Shown here piece after piece: positions 53,383-62,119 of a DNA stretch of 64,000 nt (its first letter is position 1; every line of letters begins with the position of its first letter). The notes beneath the pieces are model-generated. The model saw nothing but the letters and a program-made list of their open reading frames with translations. It searched no databases and was not told where the DNA came from. Position numbers and translations under genes: made by a program. Origin of the DNA: Skermania sp. ID1734 (GTDB taxonomy: Bacteria > Actinomycetota > Actinomycetes > Mycobacteriales > Mycobacteriaceae); NCBI RefSeq assembly GCF_007489285.1, contig NZ_VLIY01000006.1, positions 124,001-188,000 on the forward strand. Reading direction: 5' to 3'.

Positions 53383-54500
53383 GGTCGTGCCCCGACCGCC
53401 TGCACGCCGGAGATCAAGTTCTGTACCTGTGAGCGCGACGGCGCCTTCTTCGGGGTCAGGAGCAATAACCCGCGGCCCGTGACGTATTCGTTCGGCGCGG
53501 GATTGGAAATGACGCGCCGAGATTCGTTCACATAGCCGAGCGCGGTGCCGTATCCGGCGGTCAGCAATGCGGCGGCAACGTCGGACCACAGCTGTTGCTG
53601 CAGGCGCACGTTGTAACGACGGGTGCTACCGCTGCCGGATTGCAGCATGCTTTCGACGACCACTTCCGATCCCGGGCACGTGATTGCCCGGACCGCAAAT
53701 TCCGGATACGCGCGCGACGGCCGAATAATGCGGTGTGCGCCGAACCGGAAGAACCGTTCCCGGTCGGTGTCTTCGACCACCTCGGCGATGATCTTTGCTC
53801 CGGAGTACAACTCGTGCAGTTCCAGCAGAATATTGAAATTGATGCTGTCGGAACGGGAATGGCATTCGTCTTCGGCCAGCAGCACAACGTAGGCGGCGGT
53901 TTCCGCCCCGGCCGCCCGCAGCGCCTCGTGGTTGTGCGGCGAACCGTTGTAATAGACGGCGCCAAGATCGTGCACCGATTCCGGTAGTCCTTTGGTGAAT
54001 CGATCCGTCAGGATCATGACTGGAATGTCGTGAAAGTCTGGATCGGCCCGCAATTCCCGGAGAAATGTGACGAAGTAGCGTTCGGCACCGTGTTCGGGTG
54101 AATGGATTATCAAAAGATGATCTTTCAAATTCCACTTCCACTTCCCGTCCCGCATTCGGGCAATGCGGTCCATCCGTAACTCCACCGCGAGCGAGGCAAT
54201 ATTTGCGGCCATGAAAACGGCGGCTGCGTAGAGCAGCACCATCGTGGCGAGGCGTCCGCCGACCGTATGTGGGGCGATGTCGCCGTAACCGACCGTCACG
54301 ACAGTGGTCAACGTCAACCAGATTGCGTCGAACAGGCCGTGCTTGAACTGGCTGTGCTCGAAGATCATCATCGCAGTGACGTGCGCGGCGAGGAGGGCGA
54401 ACAGCACCGCCGCCGACCTGCGCAGACGCTGCGCCGGAGAGAATCGGATCCGCACCGGTTGTTGGCGGATTCGGAACAGGTGTGCCAGAAACGCGAGCAT
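53379..54500 (-). CDS. Potassium channel with RCK/TrkA-N domain
   Basis: A 373-residue two-helix K+ channel. The first transmembrane helix (about 33-52) and pore helix lead to the selectivity filter TVVTVGYGDIAP near residue 74; the second helix is about 88-110. The cytoplasmic part is a TrkA-N/RCK-like Rossmann domain from about 125 (HLLIIHSPEHG..., VMILTDRF, VVLLAEDE). The nucleotide-binding Gly pattern is atypical, with no GxGxxG at the first strand, so ligand gating may differ. ATG 54500 is chosen for its membrane-protein start; the frame is open to 54551. It is coupled to the DUF445 gene. Confidence 0.87.
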   Translation of the reverse strand: MLAFLAHLFRIRQQPVRIRFSPAQRLRRSAAVLFALLAAHVTAMMIFEHSQFKHGLFDAIWLTLTTVVTVGYGDIAPHTVGGRLATMVLLYAAAVFMAANIASLAVELRMDRIARMRDGKWKWNLKDHLLIIHSPEHGAERYFVTFLRELRADPDFHDIPVMILTDRFTKGLPESVHDLGAVYYNGSPHNHEALRAAGAETAAYVVLLAEDECHSRSDSINFNILLELHELYSGAKIIAEVVEDTDRERFFRFGAHRIIRPSRAYPEFAVRAITCPGSEVVVESMLQSGSGSTRRYNVRLQQQLWSDVAAALLTAGYGTALGYVNESRRVISNPAPNEYVTGRGLLLLTPKKAPSRSQVQNLISGVQAVGARP

Positions 54501-54768
54501 GCGAGCGCCGGTTACGGGATCTGTCCGGCCGCGCCGGGGACGGCTCCGCAATTTGGCACATCGCTCATGTTAGGAAAATCCGACTATCCGGCGTCGGCAT
54601 TCGCACAGATTTCCTTCGATACGGTGCTGGGGGATCACGCGAGTGAATTGTCCGCCTCGGTGCTAAATCAATGGCTTTGGCGCTGGATTAGGCGCGAAAC
54701 CGCCGCAGTCGCCGATGCCAGCGGAGTACCTTCAGGCCAGGTTTTCCCACAATGAGGAGGGCTCCACC

Positions 54769-56502
54769 ATGGGATTGGTACGTAAGGCCAGCGTGGACGA
54801 AATCACTCGTCGGGCCACGCGTTCACACCTGCTGCGCGGGGCGGTGATGCCGCAGGAAGTCGCAGACGCTGTTGCCCAAGGCCTTTCGGCCGCGGCCGCC
54901 GGTGATGTGGGAGCGGTGGCCACCACCGCGCAGGACGCGCTCGCGAGCGGGCTGTCGCGTGCCTCCGAGATCGGCGGGGCACTGGGCGGCCGACTCTTCG
55001 GTCGCGGCTCGGCCAAGGAGCCCGCCGCGAAACCACAGGCGGCACACGCTCCCACGCCCAGTGCGCCACCGCCCCCCGCCGCTCCAGCAGCGCCCTCGGC
55101 GGCGAGCGAGGAACCACGAGCGGGTGATGGTCAACCAGTCTCGCTGAGCCACCTGCCGGACGGTTACCTGCCCGACGAACCGCTCCGTGCGCCAACGTTC
55201 TTCCTGCACGAGCACGGCACCGGGCACGAGATGGCCTACGACATGATCTCCAGCGAACTGCTGCTCGACGGCAGCGCGCGGCTGAACCTGGCCACGTTCT
55301 GCACCACGCAGATGCCGGCGTTCGCCGACCGGCTCATGGCCGAGACCGCCGACAAGAACATGATCGACAAAGACGAGTACCCGCAGACCGCAGAACTGGA
55401 AAACCGTTGCGTCAACATCATTTCCAACCTCTGGAACTCACCGGCGGGCGAAGACGCGATCGGCTGCTCGACCACCGGCTCCAGCGAGGCAGTGATGTTG
55501 TGCGGCCTGGCCATGAAGTGGCGCTGGCGGGAGAAGATGCGCAAGGCCGGCAAGCCCACCGACCGACCGAACCTGGTGACCGGCGCCAACGTCCAGGTGT
55601 GCTGGGACAAGTTCATGCGGTACTGGGACGTCGAGGAACGCCTGGTGCCGATGGAGGGCGACAAGCTGTGCCTGACGGCCGACCGGCTGCGCGACTACGT
55701 CGACGAGAACACCATCGGTGTTGCGACGGTGCTCGGGTCGACGTTCGACGGACGCTACGAGCCGTTCGCGGAGATTGCCGAGGAGCTTGACCGGATTCAG
55801 GAGGACACCGGACTCGACATTCCGCTGCACATCGACGCGGCCTCCGGCGGCTTCGTGGCCCCGTTCATTCAGCCGGACCTGGTGTGGGACTTCCGGATCC
55901 CGCGGGTGTGCTCGATCAACGCCTCCGGACACAAATATGGGCTGGTGTACCCCGGTGTGGGATGGGCCATTTGGCGCAGCCCCGAGTATCTGCCCGAAGA
56001 CTTGATCTTCCACGTGAACTACCTCGGCGGCGACATGCCGACGTTCTCGCTGAACTTCTCCCGCCCCGGCAGCGAGGTGGTGGCGCAGTACTTCATGTTC
56101 ACCAGCCTCGGCTTCGAGGGCTACCGCCGCGTTCAGCAGCACAGCTCGAACGTGGCGCAGTACATCGCCAACGAGATCGAGAAGATCGGGCCCTACGAAC
56201 TGGTCACCCGCGGCACCGACCTACCGGTGTTCGCCTTCAAGCTGAAGGACTCGGTGCGCAACTACACGGTGTTCGACGTCTCCGATCGGTTGCGCGAGCG
56301 CGGGTGGCAGGTACCGGCCTACACCTATCCGGAACATCGCGAAGACCTCGCAGTCCTGCGCATCGTGGTGCGGGCGGGCATGACCCATGACATGGCTGAT
56401 CTGCTGTTGGCCGACCTGCGTAAGCACACCGCGAAGCTGGAGGCGCTCACTGGGCCGTTGCCGTCGGTCCTCGGCAGTGACGACAAGATTTTCGCGCACT
56501 GA
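54769..56502 (+). CDS. gadB: Glutamate decarboxylase with N-terminal extension
   Basis: A PLP enzyme of 577 residues that converts glutamate to GABA and consumes a proton. The catalytic part spans about residues 135-577: ELLLDGSARLNLATFCTTQMP, STTGSSEAVMLCGLAMK, HIDAASGGFVAPF, and the PLP Lys in NASGHKYGLVYPGVGW. About 130 residues precede it: a helical Ala-rich segment (ADAVAQGLSAAAAGDVGAVA) and an Ala/Pro linker. GadB proteins are normally about 460-470 residues, so this N-terminus is extra. ATG 54769 has GAGGAGGG 7 nt upstream, so the extension is genuinely in the frame. No GABA antiporter is nearby. Confidence 0.92.
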   Translation: MGLVRKASVDEITRRATRSHLLRGAVMPQEVADAVAQGLSAAAAGDVGAVATTAQDALASGLSRASEIGGALGGRLFGRGSAKEPAAKPQAAHAPTPSAPPPPAAPAAPSAASEEPRAGDGQPVSLSHLPDGYLPDEPLRAPTFFLHEHGTGHEMAYDMISSELLLDGSARLNLATFCTTQMPAFADRLMAETADKNMIDKDEYPQTAELENRCVNIISNLWNSPAGEDAIGCSTTGSSEAVMLCGLAMKWRWREKMRKAGKPTDRPNLVTGANVQVCWDKFMRYWDVEERLVPMEGDKLCLTADRLRDYVDENTIGVATVLGSTFDGRYEPFAEIAEELDRIQEDTGLDIPLHIDAASGGFVAPFIQPDLVWDFRIPRVCSINASGHKYGLVYPGVGWAIWRSPEYLPEDLIFHVNYLGGDMPTFSLNFSRPGSEVVAQYFMFTSLGFEGYRRVQQHSSNVAQYIANEIEKIGPYELVTRGTDLPVFAFKLKDSVRNYTVFDVSDRLRERGWQVPAYTYPEHREDLAVLRIVVRAGMTHDMADLLLADLRKHTAKLEALTGPLPSVLGSDDKIFAH

Positions 56503-56538
56503 AACAATTTCGCGTACTGAAACTGCGCGCTGAAATTT

Positions 56539-56593
56539 CGGAAGCAGGGGTCCCCTGCTGGCGTAGACAGCCAGTAGGGGACCCCTGCTTCCG
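56539..56593. terminator. 24-bp stem hairpin downstream of gadB
   Basis: The left arm (56539-56562) and right arm (56570-56593) pair over 24 positions with one G-T mismatch (a G.U pair in RNA) and a 7-nt loop GTAGACA. The stem contains GCAGGGGTCCCCTGC, so it also has internal palindromy. It is far longer than needed for termination and could be an interspersed repeat. Just before it, near-repeats of TTTCGCGCACTGAAAC follow the gadB stop. Confidence 0.7.
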
Positions 56594-56686
56594 TATGCGT
56601 CCTTTAGTCGCATGCGCTCGGCGCGAACGCGAGGCTAAACTTTCAGTACCACCCCCGAGGACAAGGAAGAGGGCACTGGTCACCAC

Positions 56687-58852
56687 GTGACGTCACAGGA
56701 TTCGAGCGATAGCAGGCAAGTTCTACGCAGTGCTGCGGATTCGGGTCCGGCCGCCCGGACCGTACGATCCAGCATCGAATTGCCGCCCGATTCAGTCTTT
56801 CCCTTCCTTGGTTCCGCGGACCGCAACCTGCGCCAACTCGAACAGCGTCTCGACGCCGACATTCACGTCCGTGGCAACGCCGTGACTCTCACCGGCACCG
56901 CCCCAGAGGTGGCCTTGGCGGAGCGGGTGATCGAGCAGTTGGCCGCCCTGGTCGCCCGTGGTCAGGAGATCAACCCGGAGACGGTCCGGCACACGGTGTC
57001 CATGCTCACCGACGGCGGGTCGGATTCCCCGGCGGAGGTGCTCAGCCTTGACATCCTGTCGCGGCGCGGCAAGACCATCCGACCGAAGACTCTCAACCAG
57101 AAGCGTTACGTCGACGCGATCGATGCGAACACGATCGTCTTCGGGATCGGTCCGGCCGGCACCGGCAAGACCTACCTGGCGATGGCCAAAGCCGTGCAGG
57201 CGCTGCAGACCAAGCAGGTCACCCGGATCATTCTGACCCGACCGGCCGTGGAGGCGGGGGAGCGGCTCGGCTTTCTGCCCGGCACGCTCAACGAGAAGAT
57301 CGACCCGTACCTGCGTCCGCTGTACGACGCGCTGCACGACATGATGGATCCGGAGGCCATTCCGAAGCTGATGCAGGCCGGTGTCATCGAGGTTGCGCCG
57401 CTGGCATATATGCGTGGCCGTGCGCAGCCGCTTTCGACGAAGGTGCTCACCCCCAGCGGTTTTCGTCCGATCGGCGAGCTGAGCATCGGCGACTTCGTCA
57501 TCGGTTCGGACGGCAAACCGACAGAAGTGCTCGGTGTCTACCCGCAGGGTTTCAAGGACATCGCGCGGGTGACGACGCAGGACGGGTCCTCGACGTTGTG
57601 CTCGATGGATCACCTGTGGTCGGTGTACACCCGCTCTGACCGACGCCACGGCAAGCCTCCGCGGGTGCTCGAGACCAAGGAAATGATCGGGAACCTGCGG
57701 GCCGCCCACTATCACCGGTACGAATTGCCGCTGCTGAGCGATCCGGTGCAGTTCGCGAGCCAGCCGGTTCCGATGGATCCGTATGCGCTCGGCCTACTGC
57801 TCGGCGATGGGTGTGTGGCCGGTCAGGCGACACCGTCGTTCGCTACGCGCGATCCAGAGCTGGCGGACGCGCTCGAAGCCGCTATCCCGGGCGTGCGGCT
57901 GCGCAAGACTTCCGAGATCGATCACGTGATCAATCGAGTGCGGACCCCGGACGAGGTCATTACCCTGGAGAACCCCGTCACGCGGGCGATGCGTGCGCTC
58001 GGATTGTGGGGCACCAAGTCGAACACGAAGTTCATTCCCGAGGTGTACCTCTTCAACTCGGCGAACGTCCGGCATGCTGTTTTGCAGGGCCTCCTCGACA
58101 CAGACGGCGGACCCGTCACCCAACGCGGCCGCACCTGCCGGGTCCAGTACACGACCGTGTCGCCGCGGCTACGGGATGACGTGACTTTTCTTGTGCAGTC
58201 GCTCGGTGGCGTTGTCTATGTCCGGACCCGCGCGGCCGCTGGGCGAAAACCGGGCTTGGCTCAGGGACGTGATGTGCCGCATCGCTCCGATGCCTTTGTG
58301 CTCGATATTCGGCTGCCGGCGGGGCTCGCGCCGTTCCGACTGGCGCGCAAGGCCACGACATATGCGGCTGCTGGCGCGAAGACACCGCGACGCTACATCG
58401 AGAGCATCGAACCCGCTGGTACGGAAGAGGCCGTCTGCATCCGGGTCGCCGCCGCGGATTCGCTATACGTCACCGAGGATTTTCTGCTCACGCACAACAC
58501 CATCAACGATGCCTTCATCATCCTCGACGAGGCACAGAACACCACCGCTGAGCAGATGAAGATGTTCCTGACACGCCTGGGCTTCGGGTCGAAAATCGTT
58601 GTTACTGGCGATGTTACACAGGTGGACCTGCCCAGTGGGGCACGGTCCGGCCTGCGCGCGGCAGCGGAGATCCTCACCGATATCGATGACATCCACTTCT
58701 CCGAACTCACCAGCGCCGACGTGGTTCGGCACCGGCTGGTCTCCGACATCGTCGACGCCTACGACCGTTTCGAAGCCGAAACCGAGCGGGCGTCGCTGGG
58801 TAACCGTGCGCAGCGGCGTTCGGCGGCGCAGATGCGCCCGCGGCGGCATTGA
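56687..58852 (+). CDS. phoH: PhoH-like ATPase interrupted by an intein
   Basis: The 721-codon frame encodes a PhoH family P-loop NTPase split by a 359-residue intein (residues 246-604). The mature protein would be 362 residues: an N-terminal KH-like region (about 40-90), Walker A GIGPAGTGKTYLAMAKA at 153-169, the insertion after YMRGR, and Walker B FIILDEAQNTT directly after it, followed by VVTGDVTQVDLP. PhoH proteins are linked to RNA metabolism and phosphate stress, and act in the ybeY-era neighbourhood of RNA maturation genes. The start is GTG 56687 with a distant purine stretch. A 13-bp tandem duplication carries its stop codon. Confidence 0.93.
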   Translation: MTSQDSSDSRQVLRSAADSGPAARTVRSSIELPPDSVFPFLGSADRNLRQLEQRLDADIHVRGNAVTLTGTAPEVALAERVIEQLAALVARGQEINPETVRHTVSMLTDGGSDSPAEVLSLDILSRRGKTIRPKTLNQKRYVDAIDANTIVFGIGPAGTGKTYLAMAKAVQALQTKQVTRIILTRPAVEAGERLGFLPGTLNEKIDPYLRPLYDALHDMMDPEAIPKLMQAGVIEVAPLAYMRGRAQPLSTKVLTPSGFRPIGELSIGDFVIGSDGKPTEVLGVYPQGFKDIARVTTQDGSSTLCSMDHLWSVYTRSDRRHGKPPRVLETKEMIGNLRAAHYHRYELPLLSDPVQFASQPVPMDPYALGLLLGDGCVAGQATPSFATRDPELADALEAAIPGVRLRKTSEIDHVINRVRTPDEVITLENPVTRAMRALGLWGTKSNTKFIPEVYLFNSANVRHAVLQGLLDTDGGPVTQRGRTCRVQYTTVSPRLRDDVTFLVQSLGGVVYVRTRAAAGRKPGLAQGRDVPHRSDAFVLDIRLPAGLAPFRLARKATTYAAAGAKTPRRYIESIEPAGTEEAVCIRVAAADSLYVTEDFLLTHNTINDAFIILDEAQNTTAEQMKMFLTRLGFGSKIVVTGDVTQVDLPSGARSGLRAAAEILTDIDDIHFSELTSADVVRHRLVSDIVDAYDRFEAETERASLGNRAQRRSAAQMRPRRH
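57422..58498 (+). mobile_element. Class 3-type intein with LAGLIDADG homing endonuclease in PhoH
   Basis: The insert begins with Ala (not Cys or Ser) after YMRGR and ends LLTHN before Thr605. Block A is STKVLTPSGFRPIGELSIGD. Block B is TLCSMDHLWSVYT with His309 and Trp311, block F has Cys584 in AVCIRVAAADSLYVT, block G ends His603-Asn604, and the +1 residue is Thr605. Trp, Cys and Thr together form the WCT triad of class 3 inteins, which branch first at the block F Cys. LGLLLGDGC (368-376) and LQGLLDTDGG (466-475) are the two LAGLIDADG motifs, so homing activity may be retained. The reading frame is intact. Confidence 0.88.
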
Positions 58853-58869
58853 ACAGCGGCATTGAACAG
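58844..58869 (+). repeat. 13-bp tandem duplication at the phoH stop
   Basis: CGGCATTGAACAG occurs twice head to tail (58844-58856, 58857-58869). The first copy contains the phoH TGA, and the duplication leaves the protein unchanged. It looks like a recent slippage event. Confidence 0.8.
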
Positions 58870-58906
58870 ATCGCGTGCTGCGATGGCCGCCCATTAGGGT
58901 GAGTGC

Positions 58907-59467
58907 GTGAGTATCGAGGTCTCCAACGAGTCGGGTATGCAGGTCGACGAGCAAGCGCTCATCGATGTTGCGCGTTTCGCATTGGCGCGGCTGGATGTGC
59001 ACCCTGCGGCCGAGCTGTCGATGGTGCTCGTCGATCTCGACACCATGGCAGATCTGCATATGCGCTGGATGGACCTGCCCGGTCCAACCGACGTCATGTC
59101 CTTTCCCATGGATGAACTGGAACCTGGCGGACGGCCCGACGCGCCCGAACCGGGCCCGTCCATGCTGGGCGACATCGTCTTGTGCCCCGAATTCGCCGCC
59201 GGGCAGGCCGACAAGGCCGGCCATTCCGTCGCGCACGAACTCGCGTTGCTCACGGTGCACGGCGTGCTGCACCTGCTGGGCTATGACCACGCCGAGCCGG
59301 CAGAGGAGAAGGAGATGTTCGGCCTGCAGAACCAACTGCTGGCCGACTGGTACGCGGCGCTCGAGCAGGCCGAGCGGCAGGCGGCGTTGCGCGAGCGCGA
59401 CCGCCGACTCCTGGGCAAGGCAGGCTTCTTCGACCGTTCCGATCCCCGGGGCAGCGAGCGCACGTGA
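58907..59467 (+). CDS. ybeY: Endoribonuclease YbeY (rRNA maturation factor)
   Basis: A 186-residue metal-dependent endoribonuclease for 16S rRNA 3' maturation and ribosome quality control. The zinc motif is [16 protein letters not shown] (HxxxHxxxxxH) near residue 117, preceded by [11 protein letters not shown] and LGDIVLCPE. The C-terminal 30 residues are Arg-rich beyond the usual YbeY end. It starts at GTG, 54 bp after phoH, and overlaps the CBS gene by 4 bp, following the conserved phoH-ybeY-CBS-(cdd)-era order. Confidence 0.95.
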   Translation: MSIEVSNESGMQVDEQALIDVARFALARLDVHPAAELSMVLVDLDTMADLHMRWMDLPGPTDVMSFPMDELEPGGRPDAPEPGPSMLGDIVLCPEFAAGQADKAGHSVAHELALLTVHGVLHLLGYDHAEPAEEKEMFGLQNQLLADWYAALEQAERQAALRERDRRLLGKAGFFDRSDPRGSERT

Positions 59468-60804
59468 ACAGTCCCTGGACGCTCATCGTTGTTGCGATTT
59501 TGCTGGTTCCACTCGGGGGTGTCTTTGCTGCGATCGACTCCGCGCTGAACACGGTCTCGCCCGCACGAGTCGAGGAGCTTGCCCGCGCCGGCCGCGCGGG
59601 CGCGAAGCGGTTGCTCCGGGTGGTCGACGAACGCCCGCGCTACATCAACCTGATGGTGCTGCTGCGCATTCTCTGCGAGATCTCGGCGACGGTGCTGTTG
59701 GCCGGCGCATTGATCTACCTGGTCGGCAGCGACCAAGCGTCGCAAATTGTCGCCGCCGACGTCTGGGCGCTGACGGCCACCGCGATCGTCATGGTGCTCG
59801 TCGATTACATGGTGATCGGTGTCGGTCCGAGAACGCTTGGCCGCCAACACGCCTACACCATCGCGCTGGCGGCCGCGCTGCCCATTCAGGGCATCGGATC
59901 GCTGCTGAACCCGGTGAGCCGCTTGCTCATTCTCATCGGCAACGCAATCACCCCCGGCCGCGGTTTTCGCAACGGGCCGTTCGCTTCTGAGATCGAGTTG
60001 CGTGAGCTCGTCGACATGGCGCAGGAGCGCGGCGTGGTGGCGGCCGACGAGCGCCGGATGATTCAGTCGGTCTTCGAACTCGGCGACACGCCAGCCCGCG
60101 CGGTCATGGTGCCACGCACCGAAATGGTGTGGATCGAGGCGGAAAAGAATGCCGGACAAGCCACCTCGCTGGCGGTGCGCAGCGGGCATTCCCGGATCCC
60201 GGTGATCGGCGAAAACGTGGATGACGTGCTCGGCGTGGTGTATCTGAAAGACCTCGTGCAGCAGACGTATTACTCCAACGACGGTGGTCGCAGCGTGAAG
60301 GTGGCAGACGTGATGCGCCCGCCGGTGTTCGTGCCGGACTCGAAGCCGCTGGACAGCCTGCTCGACGAAATGCAGCGCGACCGAAACCACATGGCGCTGC
60401 TCGTCGACGAGTACGGCGGCATAGCCGGATTGGTCACGATCGAGGACGTTCTCGAAGAAATCGTGGGCGAGATCGCCGACGAGTACGACACCGACGAAAC
60501 TCCGCCCATCGAGCAACTCGGCGACGGGCACTATCGAGTCTCGGCACGATTGTCGGTGGAAGACCTCGGCGAATTGTTCGACATCGATATCGAAGAGGAC
60601 GACGTCGAAACGGTCGGTGGCCTGATCGCCCAGGAACTCGGCCGTGTTCCGTTGCCGGGCTCGGAAGTGGTCAGCCACGGCTTGGTATTGCGCGGTGAAG
60701 GTGGCGCCGACACGCGCGGGCGGGTCCGGGTGCACACGGTAGAAGTTCGGCGCGCCAAAGCAGACAGTGACGAGGACAGCGAGGAAAACGATGGCAGAGC
60801 TTGA
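59464..60804 (+). CDS. CNNM/CorC-type CBS-domain membrane protein (hemolysin family)
   Basis: A 446-residue protein: a DUF21/CNNM transmembrane domain with about three to four helices (residues 1-180), a CBS pair (about 205-325; [11 protein letters not shown], then [20 protein letters not shown] and [19 protein letters not shown]) and a C-terminal CorC_HlyC domain (about 345-430). Family members are implicated in magnesium or cobalt efflux; the word hemolysin is historical. It overlaps ybeY (GTGA) and the next gene by 14 bp. It corresponds to Rv2366c. Confidence 0.9.
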   Translation: MNSPWTLIVVAILLVPLGGVFAAIDSALNTVSPARVEELARAGRAGAKRLLRVVDERPRYINLMVLLRILCEISATVLLAGALIYLVGSDQASQIVAADVWALTATAIVMVLVDYMVIGVGPRTLGRQHAYTIALAAALPIQGIGSLLNPVSRLLILIGNAITPGRGFRNGPFASEIELRELVDMAQERGVVAADERRMIQSVFELGDTPARAVMVPRTEMVWIEAEKNAGQATSLAVRSGHSRIPVIGENVDDVLGVVYLKDLVQQTYYSNDGGRSVKVADVMRPPVFVPDSKPLDSLLDEMQRDRNHMALLVDEYGGIAGLVTIEDVLEEIVGEIADEYDTDETPPIEQLGDGHYRVSARLSVEDLGELFDIDIEEDDVETVGGLIAQELGRVPLPGSEVVSHGLVLRGEGGADTRGRVRVHTVEVRRAKADSDEDSEENDGRA

Positions 60805-61123
60805 CCCGGAGGACCAGAAGCTGGTGGTGCTCGCCCGATCGGCGATGGCGCGCGCCGGAAGTGGAGCGGGCGCGGCGGTTCGCGACGTCGACGGCCGCAC
60901 CTATGCGGCGGGCGCGGTAGCGCTGCAGACGCTCACGTTGACCGCGCTGCAGGCCGCGGTGGCCGCCGCATTGTCCAGCGGCGCAGGGGGATTCGAGGCA
61001 GCTGTGCTGGTCGGCGGTACGGATGGCGACCCCGGCATCGAGGCGGTTCGCGAACTGTCCGCCGATGCCACGGTGATTCAGGCGGCGCGCGACGGTTCCA
61101 TTACGGCGGTGTCCGGTGGCTGA
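60791..61123 (+). CDS. Cytidine deaminase-like protein
   Basis: A 110-residue protein related to cytidine deaminases (Rv2365c-like) but lacking the zinc motifs (no HAE and no PCxxC), so it is probably not an active deaminase. [24 protein letters not shown] resembles the substrate-binding strand region of the fold. Database matches call this a cytidine deaminase family member between the CBS gene and era. ATG 60791 follows GAGGAAAAC, and it overlaps era by 8 bp. The function is unknown. Confidence 0.75.
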   Translation: MAELDPEDQKLVVLARSAMARAGSGAGAAVRDVDGRTYAAGAVALQTLTLTALQAAVAAALSSGAGGFEAAVLVGGTDGDPGIEAVRELSADATVIQAARDGSITAVSGG

Positions 61124-62021
61124 CGCTGAATTTCGTTCCGGCTTCGTCTGTTTCGTCGGTCGGCCCAACACCGGCAAGTCGACGTTGACGAACGCGTTGG
61201 TGGGCGCCAAGGTCGCGATCACGTCGTCGCGTCCGCAAACCACGCGGCACACCATCCGCGGCATCGTGCACCGCGAGCACGCGCAGATCATTCTCGTGGA
61301 TACGCCAGGTCTGCACCGTCCGCGCACGTTGCTCGGTCAACGGCTTAATGATCTGGTGCGCGACACCTACGCCGAGGTCGACGTCATCGCGCAATGCTTT
61401 CCGGCCGACGAAAAGATCGGTCCCGGCGACCGGTGGATCCTCGAACAGGTTCGCCAGGTCGCGCCCAAAACCAAGCTCCTCGGCGTCGTCACGAAGATCG
61501 ACAAGGTGGCCAAGCAGGTGGTGGCCGAACAACTGCTTGCGGTGTCGACCCTGCTCGGTCCCGACGTCGAGGTGGTGCCGGTATCGGCCAGTCGGGCAGA
61601 CAATCTCGAGGTGCTCGTCGACGTCCTCGCCGGTGAACTGCCGCCCGGTCCGGCGTTCTACCCGAACGGCGAACTGACCGACGAGCCGGAAGAAACGCTC
61701 ATGGCCGAGCTGATTCGCGAGGCAGCGCTCGAGGGCGTCCGCGACGAACTTCCACACTCGCTGGCCGTGGTGATTGAGGAGGTCCTCGAACGCGAAGAGA
61801 ACCCGGACATGCTCGACGTGCACGCGCTGCTCTACGTAGAGCGCCCCAGCCAGAAGGCGATAGTGATCGGCAAGGGCGGCGCGCGGCTGCGCGATGTGGG
61901 CACCGCGGCGCGGCGACAGATCGAGAAGCTGCTTGGCACGCGGATCTACTTGCACCTGCATGTCAAGGTGGCAAAGGATTGGCAACGCGATCCCAAGCAG
62001 CTGGGAAAACTGGGCTTCTAG
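61116..62021 (+). CDS. era: GTPase Era
   Basis: A 301-residue GTPase that assists 16S rRNA processing and 30S assembly. G1 is FVGRPNTGKSTL near residue 13, G2 QTTRHT, G3 VDTPGLHRPR and G4 VTKIDK; the C-terminal KH domain has VIGKGGARLRDVGTAARRQIEKLLG. The G4 motif is TKID rather than NKID, as I recall for mycobacterial Era. It starts at GTG, overlapping the previous gene by 8 bp. It closes the phoH-ybeY-era RNA-maturation cluster. Confidence 0.96.
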   Translation: MADAEFRSGFVCFVGRPNTGKSTLTNALVGAKVAITSSRPQTTRHTIRGIVHREHAQIILVDTPGLHRPRTLLGQRLNDLVRDTYAEVDVIAQCFPADEKIGPGDRWILEQVRQVAPKTKLLGVVTKIDKVAKQVVAEQLLAVSTLLGPDVEVVPVSASRADNLEVLVDVLAGELPPGPAFYPNGELTDEPEETLMAELIREAALEGVRDELPHSLAVVIEEVLEREENPDMLDVHALLYVERPSQKAIVIGKGGARLRDVGTAARRQIEKLLGTRIYLHLHVKVAKDWQRDPKQLGKLGF

Positions 62022-62119
62022 GTGCGAATCGGCGCCCGGTTGGCCATTGACAATCGTTATGGGTGCTCGTTGACTCAGTACTGACGCGTTGTCGCAGGCA
62101 CGAACGCGGGTGCGGGGCG

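Noticed and set aside
60791-61123. Active cytidine deaminase
   Set aside because: The protein lacks the zinc-binding HAE and PCxxC motifs, so it is listed only as deaminase-like.
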